Notes: a model not told the origin generated them from the sequence alone. A stretch of DNA of 64,000 bases from Streptomyces sp. NBC_00224 (GCF_041435195.1 NZ_CP108106.1:2976001-3040000), one strand, 5' to 3'. Positions 8,876 through 18,167 are shown, counted from the first letter of the stretch. Translations and numbers: made by a program.

Positions 8876-9241
8876 TCAGACGGCGAGCGCCTGGGCGCGA
8901 CGCTTCACCTCCGTCCCGCGATTCTCGCTCAGGGCCTGCGCGGGGGTGCCGGGCAGGGTCGGGTCGGAGGTGAAGAGCCACTCCAGCATCTCTTCGTCGG
9001 AGTAGCCGTCGTCCCGCAGGAGCGTGAGGGTGCCGGCGAGGCCCTTCACGACCTTGTCGCCGTCGATGAAGGAGGCGGGCACCTGCAGCGTCCGGTTCTC
9101 ACCGCGGCGTACGGCGATGAGCTGGCCCTCCTTGACCAGCTGCCGCACCCGCGTCACCTCGACATCGAGCATCTCCGCGATGTCGGGAAGGTGGAGCCAG
9201 GCGGGGACGAGTGCATCGGTTTTTGCGTCAATCTCGGTCAC
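8876..9241 (-). CDS. Rv2175c-family DNA-binding protein
   Basis: A 121-aa protein with an N-terminal winged HTH-like segment (LHLPDIAEMLDVEVTRVRQL) followed by the family signature LIAVRRGENRTLQVPASFI and WLFTSDPTLPG. In Mycobacterium the homologue Rv2175c is a substrate of the Ser/Thr kinase PknL. A PASTA kinase is encoded about 4 kb away here, but a link is only a guess. The GTG start at 9241 was chosen because the upstream open frame is a shadow of the next gene. Target DNA unknown. Confidence 0.87.
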   Translation of the reverse strand: MTEIDAKTDALVPAWLHLPDIAEMLDVEVTRVRQLVKEGQLIAVRRGENRTLQVPASFIDGDKVVKGLAGTLTLLRDDGYSDEEMLEWLFTSDPTLPGTPAQALSENRGTEVKRRAQALAV

Positions 9242-9284
9242 GGGACAAGCGTGCCATCCCGGACTGACACTCGGTAGCCGGAGG

Positions 9285-10505
9285 TCAGCCGACTGCGGCC
9301 TTGAGGGGGACGGACGGGTCGGCCGCACGGACCGGATCCAGCGTCGCACCTGCCTCGATGAGCTTGCGGCCCTGCGCCAGATCGCGCGGTCGGCCGACGG
9401 CCAGGAGGGCGACGAGCCGCCCCTCGCGCAGCCAGCAGACCGTCCACGCGGCGCCTTCCGGGTCGCCGCGCCACAGCAGCCGGTCGGCGCCGCCGTGGTG
9501 GCCGACGTACTGCACGAACCTGCCGAACTGCTCGGACCAGAAGTACGGCACCGGGTCGTACGGCCGGACCGCCTCGCCGACGATGTCCGCCGCCACCGTG
9601 CGCGGCCCCTGCAGCGCGTTGTCCCAGTGGTGGATGAGCAGCCGCTCTCCGTACCTTCCCGAAGGGAAGGAGGCGCAGTCCCCGACCGCGTAGACGTCGG
9701 GCAGCGAGGTGCGCAGCCGGTCGTCGGCCGTGACCGCGCCCTCCGCACCCCGCTCGATGCCGGTTCCCGCCAGCCAGTCGGTGGTGGGCCGGGCGCCGAT
9801 GCCGACGACGACCGCGTCGGCCGGGAGCCGGCGGCCGTCCGCCAGGACGACGGCTCCGGGTTCGACGGCCGCCACGCGCGCGTGGGTGAGCAGTTCGGCG
9901 CCGCTCTCCGCGTACCAGCCGGCCATCGGCTCGGTGACCTCGGCGGGCAGCGCGCCCGCCAGCGGGCGGTCGGCGGCCTCCACGACGGTGACCGCGCACC
10001 CCGCCTCGCGCGCGGCCGTGGCGAACTCGGCCCCGATCCAGCCCGCCCCGACGACCACGACGCGGCGCTGGGCGCTCAGTACCGCGCGCAGCCGCCCGGC
10101 GTCGTCGAGGGTGCGCAGCAGATGGACGTCGGGAAGGCCCTCGATGCCGGGCAGCGTGATCGGCTCCGCGCCGGAGGCGATCACCAGCGCGTCGTACGGG
10201 ACGGGCCCGGACGCGGTGTCGATCTCGTGCTCACGCGCGCGTACGTCCGTGACGGTCTCGCCCAGGCGCAGCTCGACTCCGAGGCCCTCGAAGTCCACCT
10301 CGAAGGCTGAACCCTCGGCCTTGCCGAGCAGCACCGCCTTGGAGAGCGGTGGCCGGTCGTACGGCTGGTGGGGCTCGGCGCCGATGAGGGTGATCCGGCC
10401 GGGAAAGCCCTGTTCGCGCAGGGCCACGGCGGTCTGGACCCCGGCCATGCCCGCGCCGACGACCACCACGTGGCGCTGTTCGGAATGCGTCTGCTTTTCG
10501 CTCAC
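9285..10505 (-). CDS. NAD(P)/FAD ferredoxin reductase-like oxidoreductase
   Basis: A 406-aa pyridine nucleotide-disulfide reductase family flavoprotein. An FAD Rossmann motif is near the start (VVVVGAGMAGVQTAVAL), with an NAD site about residues 145-160 (VVVVGAGWIGAEFATAA) and the second FAD motif VYAVGDCAS. A C-terminal reductase domain contains VPYFWSEQFGRFVQYVG. This layout matches rubredoxin/ferredoxin reductases serving monooxygenases or P450s. The electron acceptor is not evident from the neighbours. Start GTG 10505. Another open stretch upstream to 10652 overlaps the TPP riboswitch and is rejected. Confidence 0.9.
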   Translation of the reverse strand: MSEKQTHSEQRHVVVVGAGMAGVQTAVALREQGFPGRITLIGAEPHQPYDRPPLSKAVLLGKAEGSAFEVDFEGLGVELRLGETVTDVRAREHEIDTASGPVPYDALVIASGAEPITLPGIEGLPDVHLLRTLDDAGRLRAVLSAQRRVVVVGAGWIGAEFATAAREAGCAVTVVEAADRPLAGALPAEVTEPMAGWYAESGAELLTHARVAAVEPGAVVLADGRRLPADAVVVGIGARPTTDWLAGTGIERGAEGAVTADDRLRTSLPDVYAVGDCASFPSGRYGERLLIHHWDNALQGPRTVAADIVGEAVRPYDPVPYFWSEQFGRFVQYVGHHGGADRLLWRGDPEGAAWTVCWLREGRLVALLAVGRPRDLAQGRKLIEAGATLDPVRAADPSVPLKAAVG

Positions 10506-10574
10506 CCGATCACCATAAACATCTGACAGTTCGTCAGGAAACCGGTCAGGCGTTAGCCTGACGCACGTACAAGC

Positions 10575-10670
10575 ACTCGCGGGAGCCCGGACGCACCGGG
10601 CTGAGAGGGAGGCTGCAGCGGCCTCCGACCGTACGAACCTGATCCGGGTCATGCCGGCGAAGGGAGGGGC
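10575..10670 (+). ncRNA. TPP riboswitch (THI element)
   Basis: The conserved THI-box sequences are present in order: CGGGAGCCCGG and the CTGAGAGGGAG block (about 10601-10611), then the distal GAACCTGATCCGGGTCATGC (10635-10654) and GCGAAGGGAG. It sits 10-100 nt upstream of thiO. TPP binding would close expression of thiO-thiS-thiG by the usual actinobacterial mechanism, probably by occluding the ribosome site GGGAGGGG before thiO. Confidence 0.95.
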
Positions 10671-10679
10671 TGGACGCCC

Positions 10680-11876
10680 ATGCAGTCATCCCAAAACGGG
10701 GCAATTCCCCACGGGTCGGACGTACTGGTGGTGGGGGGCGGCATCATCGGCCTCGTCACGGCCTGGCGGGCGGCGCAGCGCGGTATGCGCACCGCGCTCG
10801 CCGACCCCGCGCCCGGCGGCGGCGCCGCCCAGGTCGCGGCGGGCATGCTCGCCGCCGTCACCGAGCTCCACTACGGCGAGGAGACCCTGCTCGGCCTCAA
10901 CCTGGCCTCCGCCAGGCGCTACCCGGACTTCGTGGCCGAGCTGGAGCAGGCGAGCGGCCTCGGCACCGGCTACCGCGCCTGCGGCACCCTCGCGGTGGCC
11001 CTGGACGCCGACGACCGTGCCCATCTGCGCGAGCTGCACGCGCTCCAGCAGCGCTCGGGGCTCGACTCCCAGTGGCTGACCGGGCGCGAGTGCCGCCGCC
11101 TCGAACCGATGCTGGCGCCCGGGGTGCGCGGCGGACTGCGGGTCGACGGCGACCACCAGATCGACCCGCGCCGCCTCACCAGGGCCCTGCTCACGGCGTG
11201 CGAGCGGGCCGGGGTGGTGTTCCACCGCGCCTGGGCCGAACGGCTCTCGGTGGTCCGCGAGCGGGCCGCGGGGGCCGTCCTGGCCGACGGCACCGAGCTC
11301 GCCGCCGACCAGGTCGTCCTCGCGGGCGGCAGCCTCAGCGGACGGCTCGCCGGGGTCCCGGAGGAGCTGCGGCCGCCGGTGCGCCCGGTCAAGGGCCAGG
11401 TGCTGCGGCTGACCGTGCCGCCCGCGTACGCGCCGTTCCTGTCCCGCACGGTCCGCGCGGTGGTCCGCGGCAGCCACGTCTACCTGGTGCCGCGCGCCGA
11501 CGGCGAGCTCGTCGTCGGCGCCACCAGCGAGGAGCTGGGCTGGGACACCACGGTCACCGCGGGCGGCGTCTACGAGCTGCTGCGCGACGCGCACGAGCTG
11601 GTGCCCGGCATCACCGAACTGCCGCTGACCGAGACCCGCGCGGGGCTGCGCCCCGGCTCCCCCGACAACGCGCCGCTGCTCGGCCCGACCGCCCTGCCCG
11701 GCCTGCACCTGGCCACCGGCCACTACCGCAACGGGGTGCTGCTCACCCCCGTCACCGGCGACGCGCTGGCGCACGCGCTGGCCACCGGCGAACTGCCCGA
11801 CGAGGCGCGCCCCTTCACCCCCCGCCGTTTCACCTCCGCCCCGGTGGAGTCCGTACCGCAGGAGCTGACCGCATGA
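10680..11876 (+). CDS. thiO: Glycine oxidase ThiO
   Basis: A 398-aa FAD amino-acid oxidase (DAO family) that oxidises glycine to iminoacetate for thiazole synthesis. Visible motifs: the N-terminal FAD fold VLVVGGGIIGLVTAWRA; VRPVKGQVLRL; HVYLVPRADGELVVGATSEE; and the C-terminal GLRPGSPDNAP plus LATGHYRNGVLL. It is the first gene after the TPP riboswitch. Its stop overlaps the thiS start (ATGA). Use of ThiO rather than ThiH fits an aerobic actinobacterium. Confidence 0.96.
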   Translation: MQSSQNGAIPHGSDVLVVGGGIIGLVTAWRAAQRGMRTALADPAPGGGAAQVAAGMLAAVTELHYGEETLLGLNLASARRYPDFVAELEQASGLGTGYRACGTLAVALDADDRAHLRELHALQQRSGLDSQWLTGRECRRLEPMLAPGVRGGLRVDGDHQIDPRRLTRALLTACERAGVVFHRAWAERLSVVRERAAGAVLADGTELAADQVVLAGGSLSGRLAGVPEELRPPVRPVKGQVLRLTVPPAYAPFLSRTVRAVVRGSHVYLVPRADGELVVGATSEELGWDTTVTAGGVYELLRDAHELVPGITELPLTETRAGLRPGSPDNAPLLGPTALPGLHLATGHYRNGVLLTPVTGDALAHALATGELPDEARPFTPRRFTSAPVESVPQELTA

Positions 11877-12088
11877 CCGTCTCCCCGACGACCGTCTCCG
11901 TCAACGGCGAGGCGCGCGACCTCGCCGCCGGCACCACACTGGACGTACTCGTCGCCACCCTGACCCCGGCACCCGCGGGCGTCGCCGCCGCCGTCAACGA
12001 GGCGGTCGTACCGCGCAGCGAATGGCCGCGCACCACGCTCGGCGACGGCGACCGCGTCGAGGTCCTGACCGCCGTCCAGGGAGGCTGA
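11873..12088 (+). CDS. thiS: Sulfur carrier protein ThiS
   Basis: A 71-aa ubiquitin-like protein starting MTVSPTTVSVNG and ending in the diagnostic Gly-Gly (AVQGG) that is thiocarboxylated. The start ATG overlaps the thiO stop by 4 bp, so translation is coupled. The motif AAAVNEAVVPRSEWP is typical. It donates sulfur to ThiG, encoded 3 bp downstream. Confidence 0.96.
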   Translation: MTVSPTTVSVNGEARDLAAGTTLDVLVATLTPAPAGVAAAVNEAVVPRSEWPRTTLGDGDRVEVLTAVQGG

Positions 12089-12886
<798 letters not shown>

Positions 12887-12898
12887 ACGCAGGTGGGT

Positions 12899-12984
12899 CG
12901 GCTGCGAGCCCCGCGCCCCTCAGGGGCCCGCAGGGCCCTTCCAGGGGCCCGGGGAACTGCGCGACCAGCCACAGACGGCCCGCA
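12899..12984. repeat. Half copy of the dispersed GCGCGGGGAACTGCGCGACC element
   Basis: Just after thiG, the block around 12912-12922 (CCGCGCCCCT) and 12943-12984 (ending in CGGGGAACTGCGCGACCAGC and ACAGACGGCCCGCA) repeats the module found complete at 24.7, 31.5 and 40.5 kb. The left arm is degenerate here. It lies in the 200-bp gap between thiG and the kinase gene. Confidence 0.75.
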
Positions 12985-13025
12985 CCCGACCGACAAGGCA
13001 CCCGCACGTCACAGCTCGGCTTCAG

Positions 13026-13053
13026 TCCCGCCCCGGGATCACCCGGGGCGGGA
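13026..13053 (+). terminator. Perfect 12-bp GC hairpin after the thi operon
   Basis: Arms TCCCGCCCCGGG (13026-13037) and CCCGGGGCGGGA (13042-13053) flank a 4-nt ATCA loop. It lies 140 nt after thiG and 34 nt before the kinase GTG. It probably ends thi transcription, though it could also sit in the kinase 5' leader. Confidence 0.65.
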
Positions 13054-13086
13054 AGGGTGTCCGTGACCGCTCGTAGACTCTGCTGC

Positions 13087-15063
13087 GTGGATACGACCCT
13101 TCAGGACCCCCTCGTCGGGCAGGTGCTCGACGGCCGCTACCGCGTCGAGGCGCGCATCGCCGTCGGCGGTATGGCCACGGTCTACCGGGCCGTCGACACC
13201 CGGCTCGACCGGGTGCTCGCCCTCAAGGTGATGCATCCGGCGCTCGCCGCCGACGCCTCGTTCGTGGAGCGGTTCATCCGCGAGGCCAAGTCCGTCGCCC
13301 GGCTCGCCCACCCCAATGTGGTCGGCATGTTCGACCAGGGCACCGACGGCCAGTACGTCTACCTGGCGATGGAGTACGTGGCGGGCTGCACCCTGCGCGA
13401 CGTGCTGCGCGAGCGCGGCGCCCTGCAGCCCCGGGCCGCCCTCGACATCCTGGAGCCGGTGCTCGCCGCCCTCGGCGCCGCGCACCGCGCCGGTTTCGTC
13501 CACCGGGACATGAAGCCGGAGAACGTGCTGATAGGGGACGACGGCCGGGTCAAGGTCGCCGACTTCGGCCTGGTCCGGGCGGTGGACGCGGTCACCAGCA
13601 CCACCGGCAGCGTCCTCGGCACCGTCTCGTACCTCGCCCCCGAGCAGATCGAGCAGGGCACCGCCGACACCCGCGCGGACGTCTACGCGTGCGGTGTCGT
13701 GCTGTACGAGATGCTGACCGGCGCCAAGCCGCACTCCGGTGAGAACGCCGCCCAGATCCTCTACGCCCACCTCCACGAGGGCGTGCCCGCGCCGTCCGCC
13801 GCCGTGCCCGGCCTCGCCGTCGAGCTGGACGAGCTGGTGGCGTCGGCCACCGCCCGCGACCCGCAAGCGCGGCCGTACGACGCGGTGGGCCTGCTGGCGC
13901 AGACCCGCGAGGCCCGTGCCGCGCTCGGCGACGAGCAGCTGGACGCGGTGCCCCCGCAGGCCACGCCCGCGGCCGGGGCCTCCGGCTCCGAGGACCGTAC
14001 GAGCGTCATACCGCGCGCGGTGGCGACCCCGGCCCGGGGCAGCGCGCCCACGGCGGGCGCCACCCCGCTCCCGGCCGAGCAGGACGCGGTCGACCGCACC
14101 AGTCGGCTGACCATGCCGCCGCCCGGGCCCGCCCCGGCACGCGCGCGTGGCGGGCGACCCCGCTTCGTCCTGAACGGGCGGCGCGGCCTGATCGCGGTGG
14201 TCGCCGCCGTCCTGCTGGCCCTGGGGGTCGGCGCCGGGGTCTGGTACATCAACTCCGGCCAGTTCACGCACGTCCCCGCCGTCATCGGGCAGAGCGAGAG
14301 CGCCGCCAAGAAGCGGCTCACCGACGCGGGCCTCGCGGTGAAGAAGGTCGACCGCCGCTACAGCGACACCGTCAAGCGCGGCACCGTGATCGAGACGGAC
14401 CCGGAGACGGGCGCGCGCGTGCGCGGCAACGCCTCGGTGACCGTCGTGGTCTCGCGCGGCCCGGAGATGGTCAAGGTCCCGGACGTCAGCGGCAAGCCGC
14501 TGGCCGACGCCAAGAAGGCGCTGGCCGGCGCCGGGCTGACGCCGGGCGCGGTCACCGAGGAGTTCAACGAGGACACCGACCAGGGCTCGGTCGTCAGCAC
14601 CGACCCGGCCGCGGGCGCCCCGCGCCGCGCGGACACCGCCGTCGCCCTCGTCGTCAGCAAGGGCGCCCCGATCGAGACCCCCGGGGTCGTCGGGGACTCG
14701 GTGGAGGACGCCACCTCGGCCCTGAAGGACGCGGGTCTTGAGGTGCGGATCGCGCCCGAGCAGGTCAACTCGCCGCAGGAGGCGGGCAGCATCGCCGCCC
14801 AGTCCGCGGCCGAGGGCTCCCGCCTCGCCAAGGGCGACACGGTCACGCTCACCGTCTCCAAGGGCCCGCGGATGATCACCGTGCCCAAGGTGACCGGCAA
14901 GAAGGCCGACGACGCCAAGAAGGAGCTGGAGAAGGCGGGCTTCAAGGTCGACGTCGACCGCGGCTTCCCGTTCCTCAGCGACGAGATCGCCGGCCAGTCC
15001 GTCAAGGCCGGCGACCAGGCGCCGGAAGGCTCCACCATCACCATCAAGACCAAGGGACTCTGA
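13087..15063 (+). CDS. PASTA-domain Ser/Thr protein kinase (PknB/Stk family)
   Basis: A 658-aa receptor kinase. The cytoplasmic kinase domain covers about residues 18-280, with a Gly-rich loop (RIAVGGMATVYRA), catalytic Lys in LALKVMHP, HRDMKPENVL and DFG (VADFGLVRA). A Pro/Ala-rich linker precedes one membrane helix at about 364-387 (LIAVVAAVLLALGVGAGVWY). Four extracellular PASTA repeats reach the C-terminus. PASTA domains sense muropeptides or lipid II, so this kinase likely couples cell-wall state to phosphorylation. GTG 13087 is chosen because the family N-terminus follows directly (LVGQVLDGRY). Confidence 0.96.
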   Translation: MDTTLQDPLVGQVLDGRYRVEARIAVGGMATVYRAVDTRLDRVLALKVMHPALAADASFVERFIREAKSVARLAHPNVVGMFDQGTDGQYVYLAMEYVAGCTLRDVLRERGALQPRAALDILEPVLAALGAAHRAGFVHRDMKPENVLIGDDGRVKVADFGLVRAVDAVTSTTGSVLGTVSYLAPEQIEQGTADTRADVYACGVVLYEMLTGAKPHSGENAAQILYAHLHEGVPAPSAAVPGLAVELDELVASATARDPQARPYDAVGLLAQTREARAALGDEQLDAVPPQATPAAGASGSEDRTSVIPRAVATPARGSAPTAGATPLPAEQDAVDRTSRLTMPPPGPAPARARGGRPRFVLNGRRGLIAVVAAVLLALGVGAGVWYINSGQFTHVPAVIGQSESAAKKRLTDAGLAVKKVDRRYSDTVKRGTVIETDPETGARVRGNASVTVVVSRGPEMVKVPDVSGKPLADAKKALAGAGLTPGAVTEEFNEDTDQGSVVSTDPAAGAPRRADTAVALVVSKGAPIETPGVVGDSVEDATSALKDAGLEVRIAPEQVNSPQEAGSIAAQSAAEGSRLAKGDTVTLTVSKGPRMITVPKVTGKKADDAKKELEKAGFKVDVDRGFPFLSDEIAGQSVKAGDQAPEGSTITIKTKGL

Positions 15064-15071
15064 TCCACCCC

Positions 15072-15923
15072 ATGCGCAACCCCATCGGCGGTCACATTCC
15101 CGTGGCCGGCGGCCTCGCCACGACCGGCCTCGCCTACGCGCGCGAACTCGGCGCCGAGACCGTCCAGGTCTTCGTCGCCAACCCGCGCGGCTGGGCCACC
15201 CCCACCGGCAACCCGGCCCAGGACGAGAAGTTCCGGGCCGAGTGCGCGGCCGAGGGCATCTCCGCGTACGTCCACGCCCCGTATCTGATCAACTTCGGCT
15301 CGCACACCGAGGCGACCGCCGAGAAGTCGGTGGAGTCGCTGCGGCACTCGCTGCGCCGGGGCCGGGAGATCGGCGCGCTCGGCGTGGTCGTGCACACCGG
15401 CTCCGCGACCGGCGGCCGGCCGCGCGCCGAGGCGCTGGCGCAGGTACGGGAGCGGCTGCTGCCGCTGCTCGACGAGCTGACGCACGACGACGACCCGTTC
15501 CTGCTCCTGGAGTCGACGGCCGGGCAGGGCGCCTCGCTGTGCTCGCGGACCTGGGACTTCGGCCCGTACTTCGAGGCGCTGGACGCCCACCCCAAGCTCG
15601 GCGTCTGCCTGGACACCTGCCACATACACGCGGCCGGGCACGATCTGGCCGGGCCCGGCGGGGCGGCGCAGACCCTGGACCTGCTGGTGGAGACCGTCGG
15701 CGAGGGGCGACTGAAGCTGATCCACGCCAACGACTCCAAGGAGGGAGTGGGCTCGCACCTGGACCGGCACATGAACATCGGCGCCGGTCACATAGGCGCG
15801 GAGCCGTTCCGCGAACTGCTCGCGCACCCGGCGACCGACGGCGTACCGCTGATCATCGAGACGCCCGGCGGGAAGGAGGGGCAGGCGGCGGACATCGCGC
15901 TGCTGAAGTCCCTGCGGCCCTGA
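15072..15923 (+). CDS. Deoxyribonuclease IV-like AP endonuclease
   Basis: A 283-aa TIM-barrel of the endonuclease IV (Nfo) family, which cleaves abasic sites with a trinuclear zinc centre. The metal-ligand motifs are present: VVHTGSATG, LLESTAGQG, CLDTCHIHAAGHDL, LIHANDSKEGVGSHLDRH and IIETPGG. ATG 15072 follows the kinase stop by only 8 bp, suggesting cotranscription. Length and motifs are complete. Confidence 0.93.
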   Translation: MRNPIGGHIPVAGGLATTGLAYARELGAETVQVFVANPRGWATPTGNPAQDEKFRAECAAEGISAYVHAPYLINFGSHTEATAEKSVESLRHSLRRGREIGALGVVVHTGSATGGRPRAEALAQVRERLLPLLDELTHDDDPFLLLESTAGQGASLCSRTWDFGPYFEALDAHPKLGVCLDTCHIHAAGHDLAGPGGAAQTLDLLVETVGEGRLKLIHANDSKEGVGSHLDRHMNIGAGHIGAEPFRELLAHPATDGVPLIIETPGGKEGQAADIALLKSLRP

Positions 15924-15931
15924 TCCTCCCC

Positions 15932-15959
15932 TTGAGGGAATACCCCCTGGGGGTATACC
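15932..15959 (+). promoter_or_regulatory. Promoter with CsoR-type copper operator
   Basis: The palindrome ATACCCCC-T-GGGGGTAT spans 15940-15956 with perfect 8-bp arms. It fits the known CsoR consensus of Streptomyces copper genes (TACCC...GGGTA). A -35 like TTGAGG (15932-15937) and a -10 like TATACC (15954-15959) are 16 bp apart, so the operator fills the spacer and part of the -10. CsoR would repress here and release on Cu(I). Confidence 0.82.
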
Positions 15960-16006
15960 GTTCTTGTCATCGACAGGAACGGTCATCCGGCGTTGGGGGC
16001 ACAGCC

Positions 16007-16501
16007 ATGCAGCACGAGGCGCACACGCACACCGAGCACGAGCACCACGAGCACGGCGGCGGCAAGGTCAGCTGGTCCATGGCCGCCCAGGCCACCCTGC
16101 ACTGCCTCACCGGGTGCGCCATCGGCGAGATCCTCGGGATGGTCGTGGGCACCGCGCTCGGCTGGGGCAACATGCCGACGATGGTCCTGGCCATCGTCCT
16201 GGCCTTCTTCTTCGGCTACTCGCTCACCCTGCGCGGCATCCTGCGGGCCGGGGTGGACTTCCGTACCGCCTTCAAGGTCGCGCTCGCCGCGGACACCCTC
16301 TCCATCGCCGTCATGGAGCTGATCGACAACGGGGTGATCGCGCTCTGGCCGGCCGCCATGGACGCGACGCTCGCGCAGGCCCTGTTCTGGGGTTCGCTCG
16401 CGGCCTCGCTCGCACTCGCCTTCGTGATCACCACACCGGTCAACAAGTGGATGATCGGCCGCGGCAAGGGCCACGCGGTGGTGCACCAGTACCACCACTG
16501 A
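16007..16501 (+). CDS. DUF4396 membrane protein with His-rich N-terminus
   Basis: A 164-aa protein. Residues 2-16 are a His/Glu/Thr cluster (HEAHTHTEHEHHEH) able to bind metal. About four membrane segments with the DUF4396 pattern follow (LHCLTGCAIGEILGMV, GYSLTLRGILRAG). The tail again ends in His (VVHQYHH). The start is ATG 16007 behind GGGGGC. The gene is directly behind a CsoR-type operator, so it is probably copper-induced. A role in copper handling or sensing is inferred; no biochemical function is established for the domain. Confidence 0.85.
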   Translation: MQHEAHTHTEHEHHEHGGGKVSWSMAAQATLHCLTGCAIGEILGMVVGTALGWGNMPTMVLAIVLAFFFGYSLTLRGILRAGVDFRTAFKVALAADTLSIAVMELIDNGVIALWPAAMDATLAQALFWGSLAASLALAFVITTPVNKWMIGRGKGHAVVHQYHH

Positions 16502-16522
16502 CGCCACCGAAGGCGCCAGGAC

Positions 16523-17155
16523 TCAGAGCTCGGGGCCTTCCCCGGGCTCTTCCTGGTACGAGTAGCGCTGCTCCCGCCAGGGGTCACCGATGTTGTGGTA
16601 GCCCCGCTCCTCCCAGAAGCCCCGCCGGTCCGCCGTCATGTACTCGATGCCGCGGACCCACTTCGGGCCCTTCCAGGCGTACAGATGGGGTACGACGAGC
16701 CGTACCGGGAAGCCGTGTTCGGCGGTGAGGAGCTCACCGCCCTTGTGGGTGGCGAAGACCGTGCGGTCGGAGAGGAAGTCGTCCAGGCGCAGGTTGGAGC
16801 TGAAGCCGTATTCGGCCCAGACCATCACGTGCGTGGCGTCCGGGGCGGGCGGCGCGAGCTCGGCGACCGTACGCGCGAGGACTCCGCCCCATTCGGCCCC
16901 CAGCATCGAGAACTTCGTGACACAGTGAAGATCCGCGACGACAGTGGCGAAGGGCAGGGCCGTGAACTCCTCGTGGTTCCAGCAGTGCTTGTCGCCGTCG
17001 GCGGTCGCCCCGAACACGCGGAACTCCCACCGCTCGGGCTTGAACCTGGGGACCGGGCCGTAGTGGGTGACCGGCCAGCCGCGCTGGAGCCGCTGCCCCG
17101 GGGGAAGCTCTGACTGCACTGCTTCCCGTTGCTCCGGGCGTTCCGGCTGACCCAT
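16523..17155 (-). CDS. Sulfite oxidase-like molybdopterin oxidoreductase
   Basis: A 210-aa protein of the sulfite oxidase/YedY-like molybdopterin family, shorter than true sulfite oxidases and with no heme or dimerisation domain. The cysteine of VADLHCVTKFS is the expected Mo ligand. Other motifs: GFPVRLVVPHLYAWKGPKWV and WEERGYHNIGDPW. No signal peptide is visible, so it is probably cytoplasmic. It is divergent from bfr. Substrate unknown. Confidence 0.88.
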   Translation of the reverse strand: MGQPERPEQREAVQSELPPGQRLQRGWPVTHYGPVPRFKPERWEFRVFGATADGDKHCWNHEEFTALPFATVVADLHCVTKFSMLGAEWGGVLARTVAELAPPAPDATHVMVWAEYGFSSNLRLDDFLSDRTVFATHKGGELLTAEHGFPVRLVVPHLYAWKGPKWVRGIEYMTADRRGFWEERGYHNIGDPWREQRYSYQEEPGEGPEL

Positions 17156-17309
17156 GACTCCATGGTGACAGACGGCGAGGGGTGGTCATGACCAGCAGCG
17201 CTCCGATTCGGGCAACTCCTACTAAGCGTGCACTTACTGGACGCTCCCCGCACGCGGTGCGAGGATGCGCGCGAATCTGCCCCTCACCCGTGTGGAAGGA
17301 GCCTCTGCG

Positions 17310-17789
17310 ATGCAGGGCGACCCCGAGGTCATCGAGTTCCTGAACGAGCAGCTGACCGCCGAGCTGACCGCGATCAACCAGTACTTCCTGCACGCGAAGA
17401 TGCAGGAGAACTTCGGCTGGACGAAGCTCGCCAAGTACACGCGTCACGAGTCGTTCGACGAGATGAAGCACGCGGAGGTGCTGACCGACCGGATCCTGTT
17501 CCTGGACGGGCTGCCGAACTACCAGCGGCTCTTCCACGTCCGGGTCGGGCAGACGGTCACCGAGATGTTCCAGGCGGACCGGCAGGTGGAGGTCGAGGCG
17601 ATCGACCGCCTCAAGCGCGGCATCGAGGTCATGCGGGCCAAGGGCGACATCACCTCGGCGAACATCTTCGAGTCGATCCTGGCCGACGAGGAGCACCACA
17701 TCGACTACCTCGACACCCAGCTGGAACTGGTCGAGAAGCTCGGTGAGGCGCTGTACATCGCGCAGCTCATCGAACAGCCGGAGGGCTAG
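17310..17789 (+). CDS. bfr: Bacterioferritin
   Basis: A 159-aa four-helix bundle protein that forms the 24-mer iron-storage shell with bound haem. Ferroxidase ligands are visible in LTAELTAINQYFLH, the ESFDEMKHAEVL motif (Glu, haem Met, His) and ILADEEHHIDYLD. ATG 17310 follows GGAAGGAG. It is convergent with the bacterioferritin-associated ferredoxin gene 32 bp away, a functional pair. Confidence 0.97.
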   Translation: MQGDPEVIEFLNEQLTAELTAINQYFLHAKMQENFGWTKLAKYTRHESFDEMKHAEVLTDRILFLDGLPNYQRLFHVRVGQTVTEMFQADRQVEVEAIDRLKRGIEVMRAKGDITSANIFESILADEEHHIDYLDTQLELVEKLGEALYIAQLIEQPEG

Positions 17790-17821
17790 GCGGCCACAGG
17801 GCGGAGCCGTCCGGCAGGGAC

Positions 17822-18061
17822 CTAGGCGGCTTCCGCCAGCTCCTGGTCGGTCGCGAGCACGGCGCTGACCTCGCCCTTTTCGAGCAGTTCCCGGCGGGGG
17901 CAGGCGCCGCGTCCGAGCAGGCCCTGGATGGTGCGCACACAGGAGCCGCAGTCCGTGCCCGCCTTGGTGGCGGAGGCGATCTGACGCGGGGTGCAGGCGC
18001 CGGCGGCCGCGTGCTGCTCGACCTGCTTGTCGGTGATGCCGAAGCAAGAGCAGACGTACAC
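17822..18061 (-). CDS. bfd: Bacterioferritin-associated ferredoxin (2Fe-2S)
   Basis: About 79 aa. The [2Fe-2S] cysteines are CSC near the N-terminus and CGSC about 35 residues later (GTDCGSCVRTIQ), as in Bfd, which reduces bacterioferritin and releases iron. The start is set at GTG 18061, because GGGAGGTGA lies 7 nt upstream and the protein then begins YVCSCFG as expected. An in-frame ATG at 18100 would almost touch the iron box. It has a short C-terminal extension. Confidence 0.9.
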   Translation of the reverse strand: MYVCSCFGITDKQVEQHAAAGACTPRQIASATKAGTDCGSCVRTIQGLLGRGACPRRELLEKGEVSAVLATDQELAEAA

Positions 18062-18106
18062 GCGGTTCACCTCCCTGACAGGAACGGTCTGGCCAGCCAT
18101 CCCCTA

Positions 18107-18125
18107 TTCGGTGAGGCTTACCTAA
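18107..18125 (-). promoter_or_regulatory. Iron box (DmdR/IdeR-type operator) before bfd
   Basis: Read on the minus strand, TTAGGTAAGCCTCACCGAA matches 16 of 19 positions of the actinobacterial iron box (TTAGGTTAGGCTCACCTAA, quoted from memory). It lies 46 bp before the chosen bfd start. Iron-loaded DmdR would repress bfd, so iron starvation would induce release of stored iron. Confidence 0.78.
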
Positions 18126-18167
18126 CCGTACCCAATGTCGGGGTGGACGAAAAGCCCCGGATACGCC

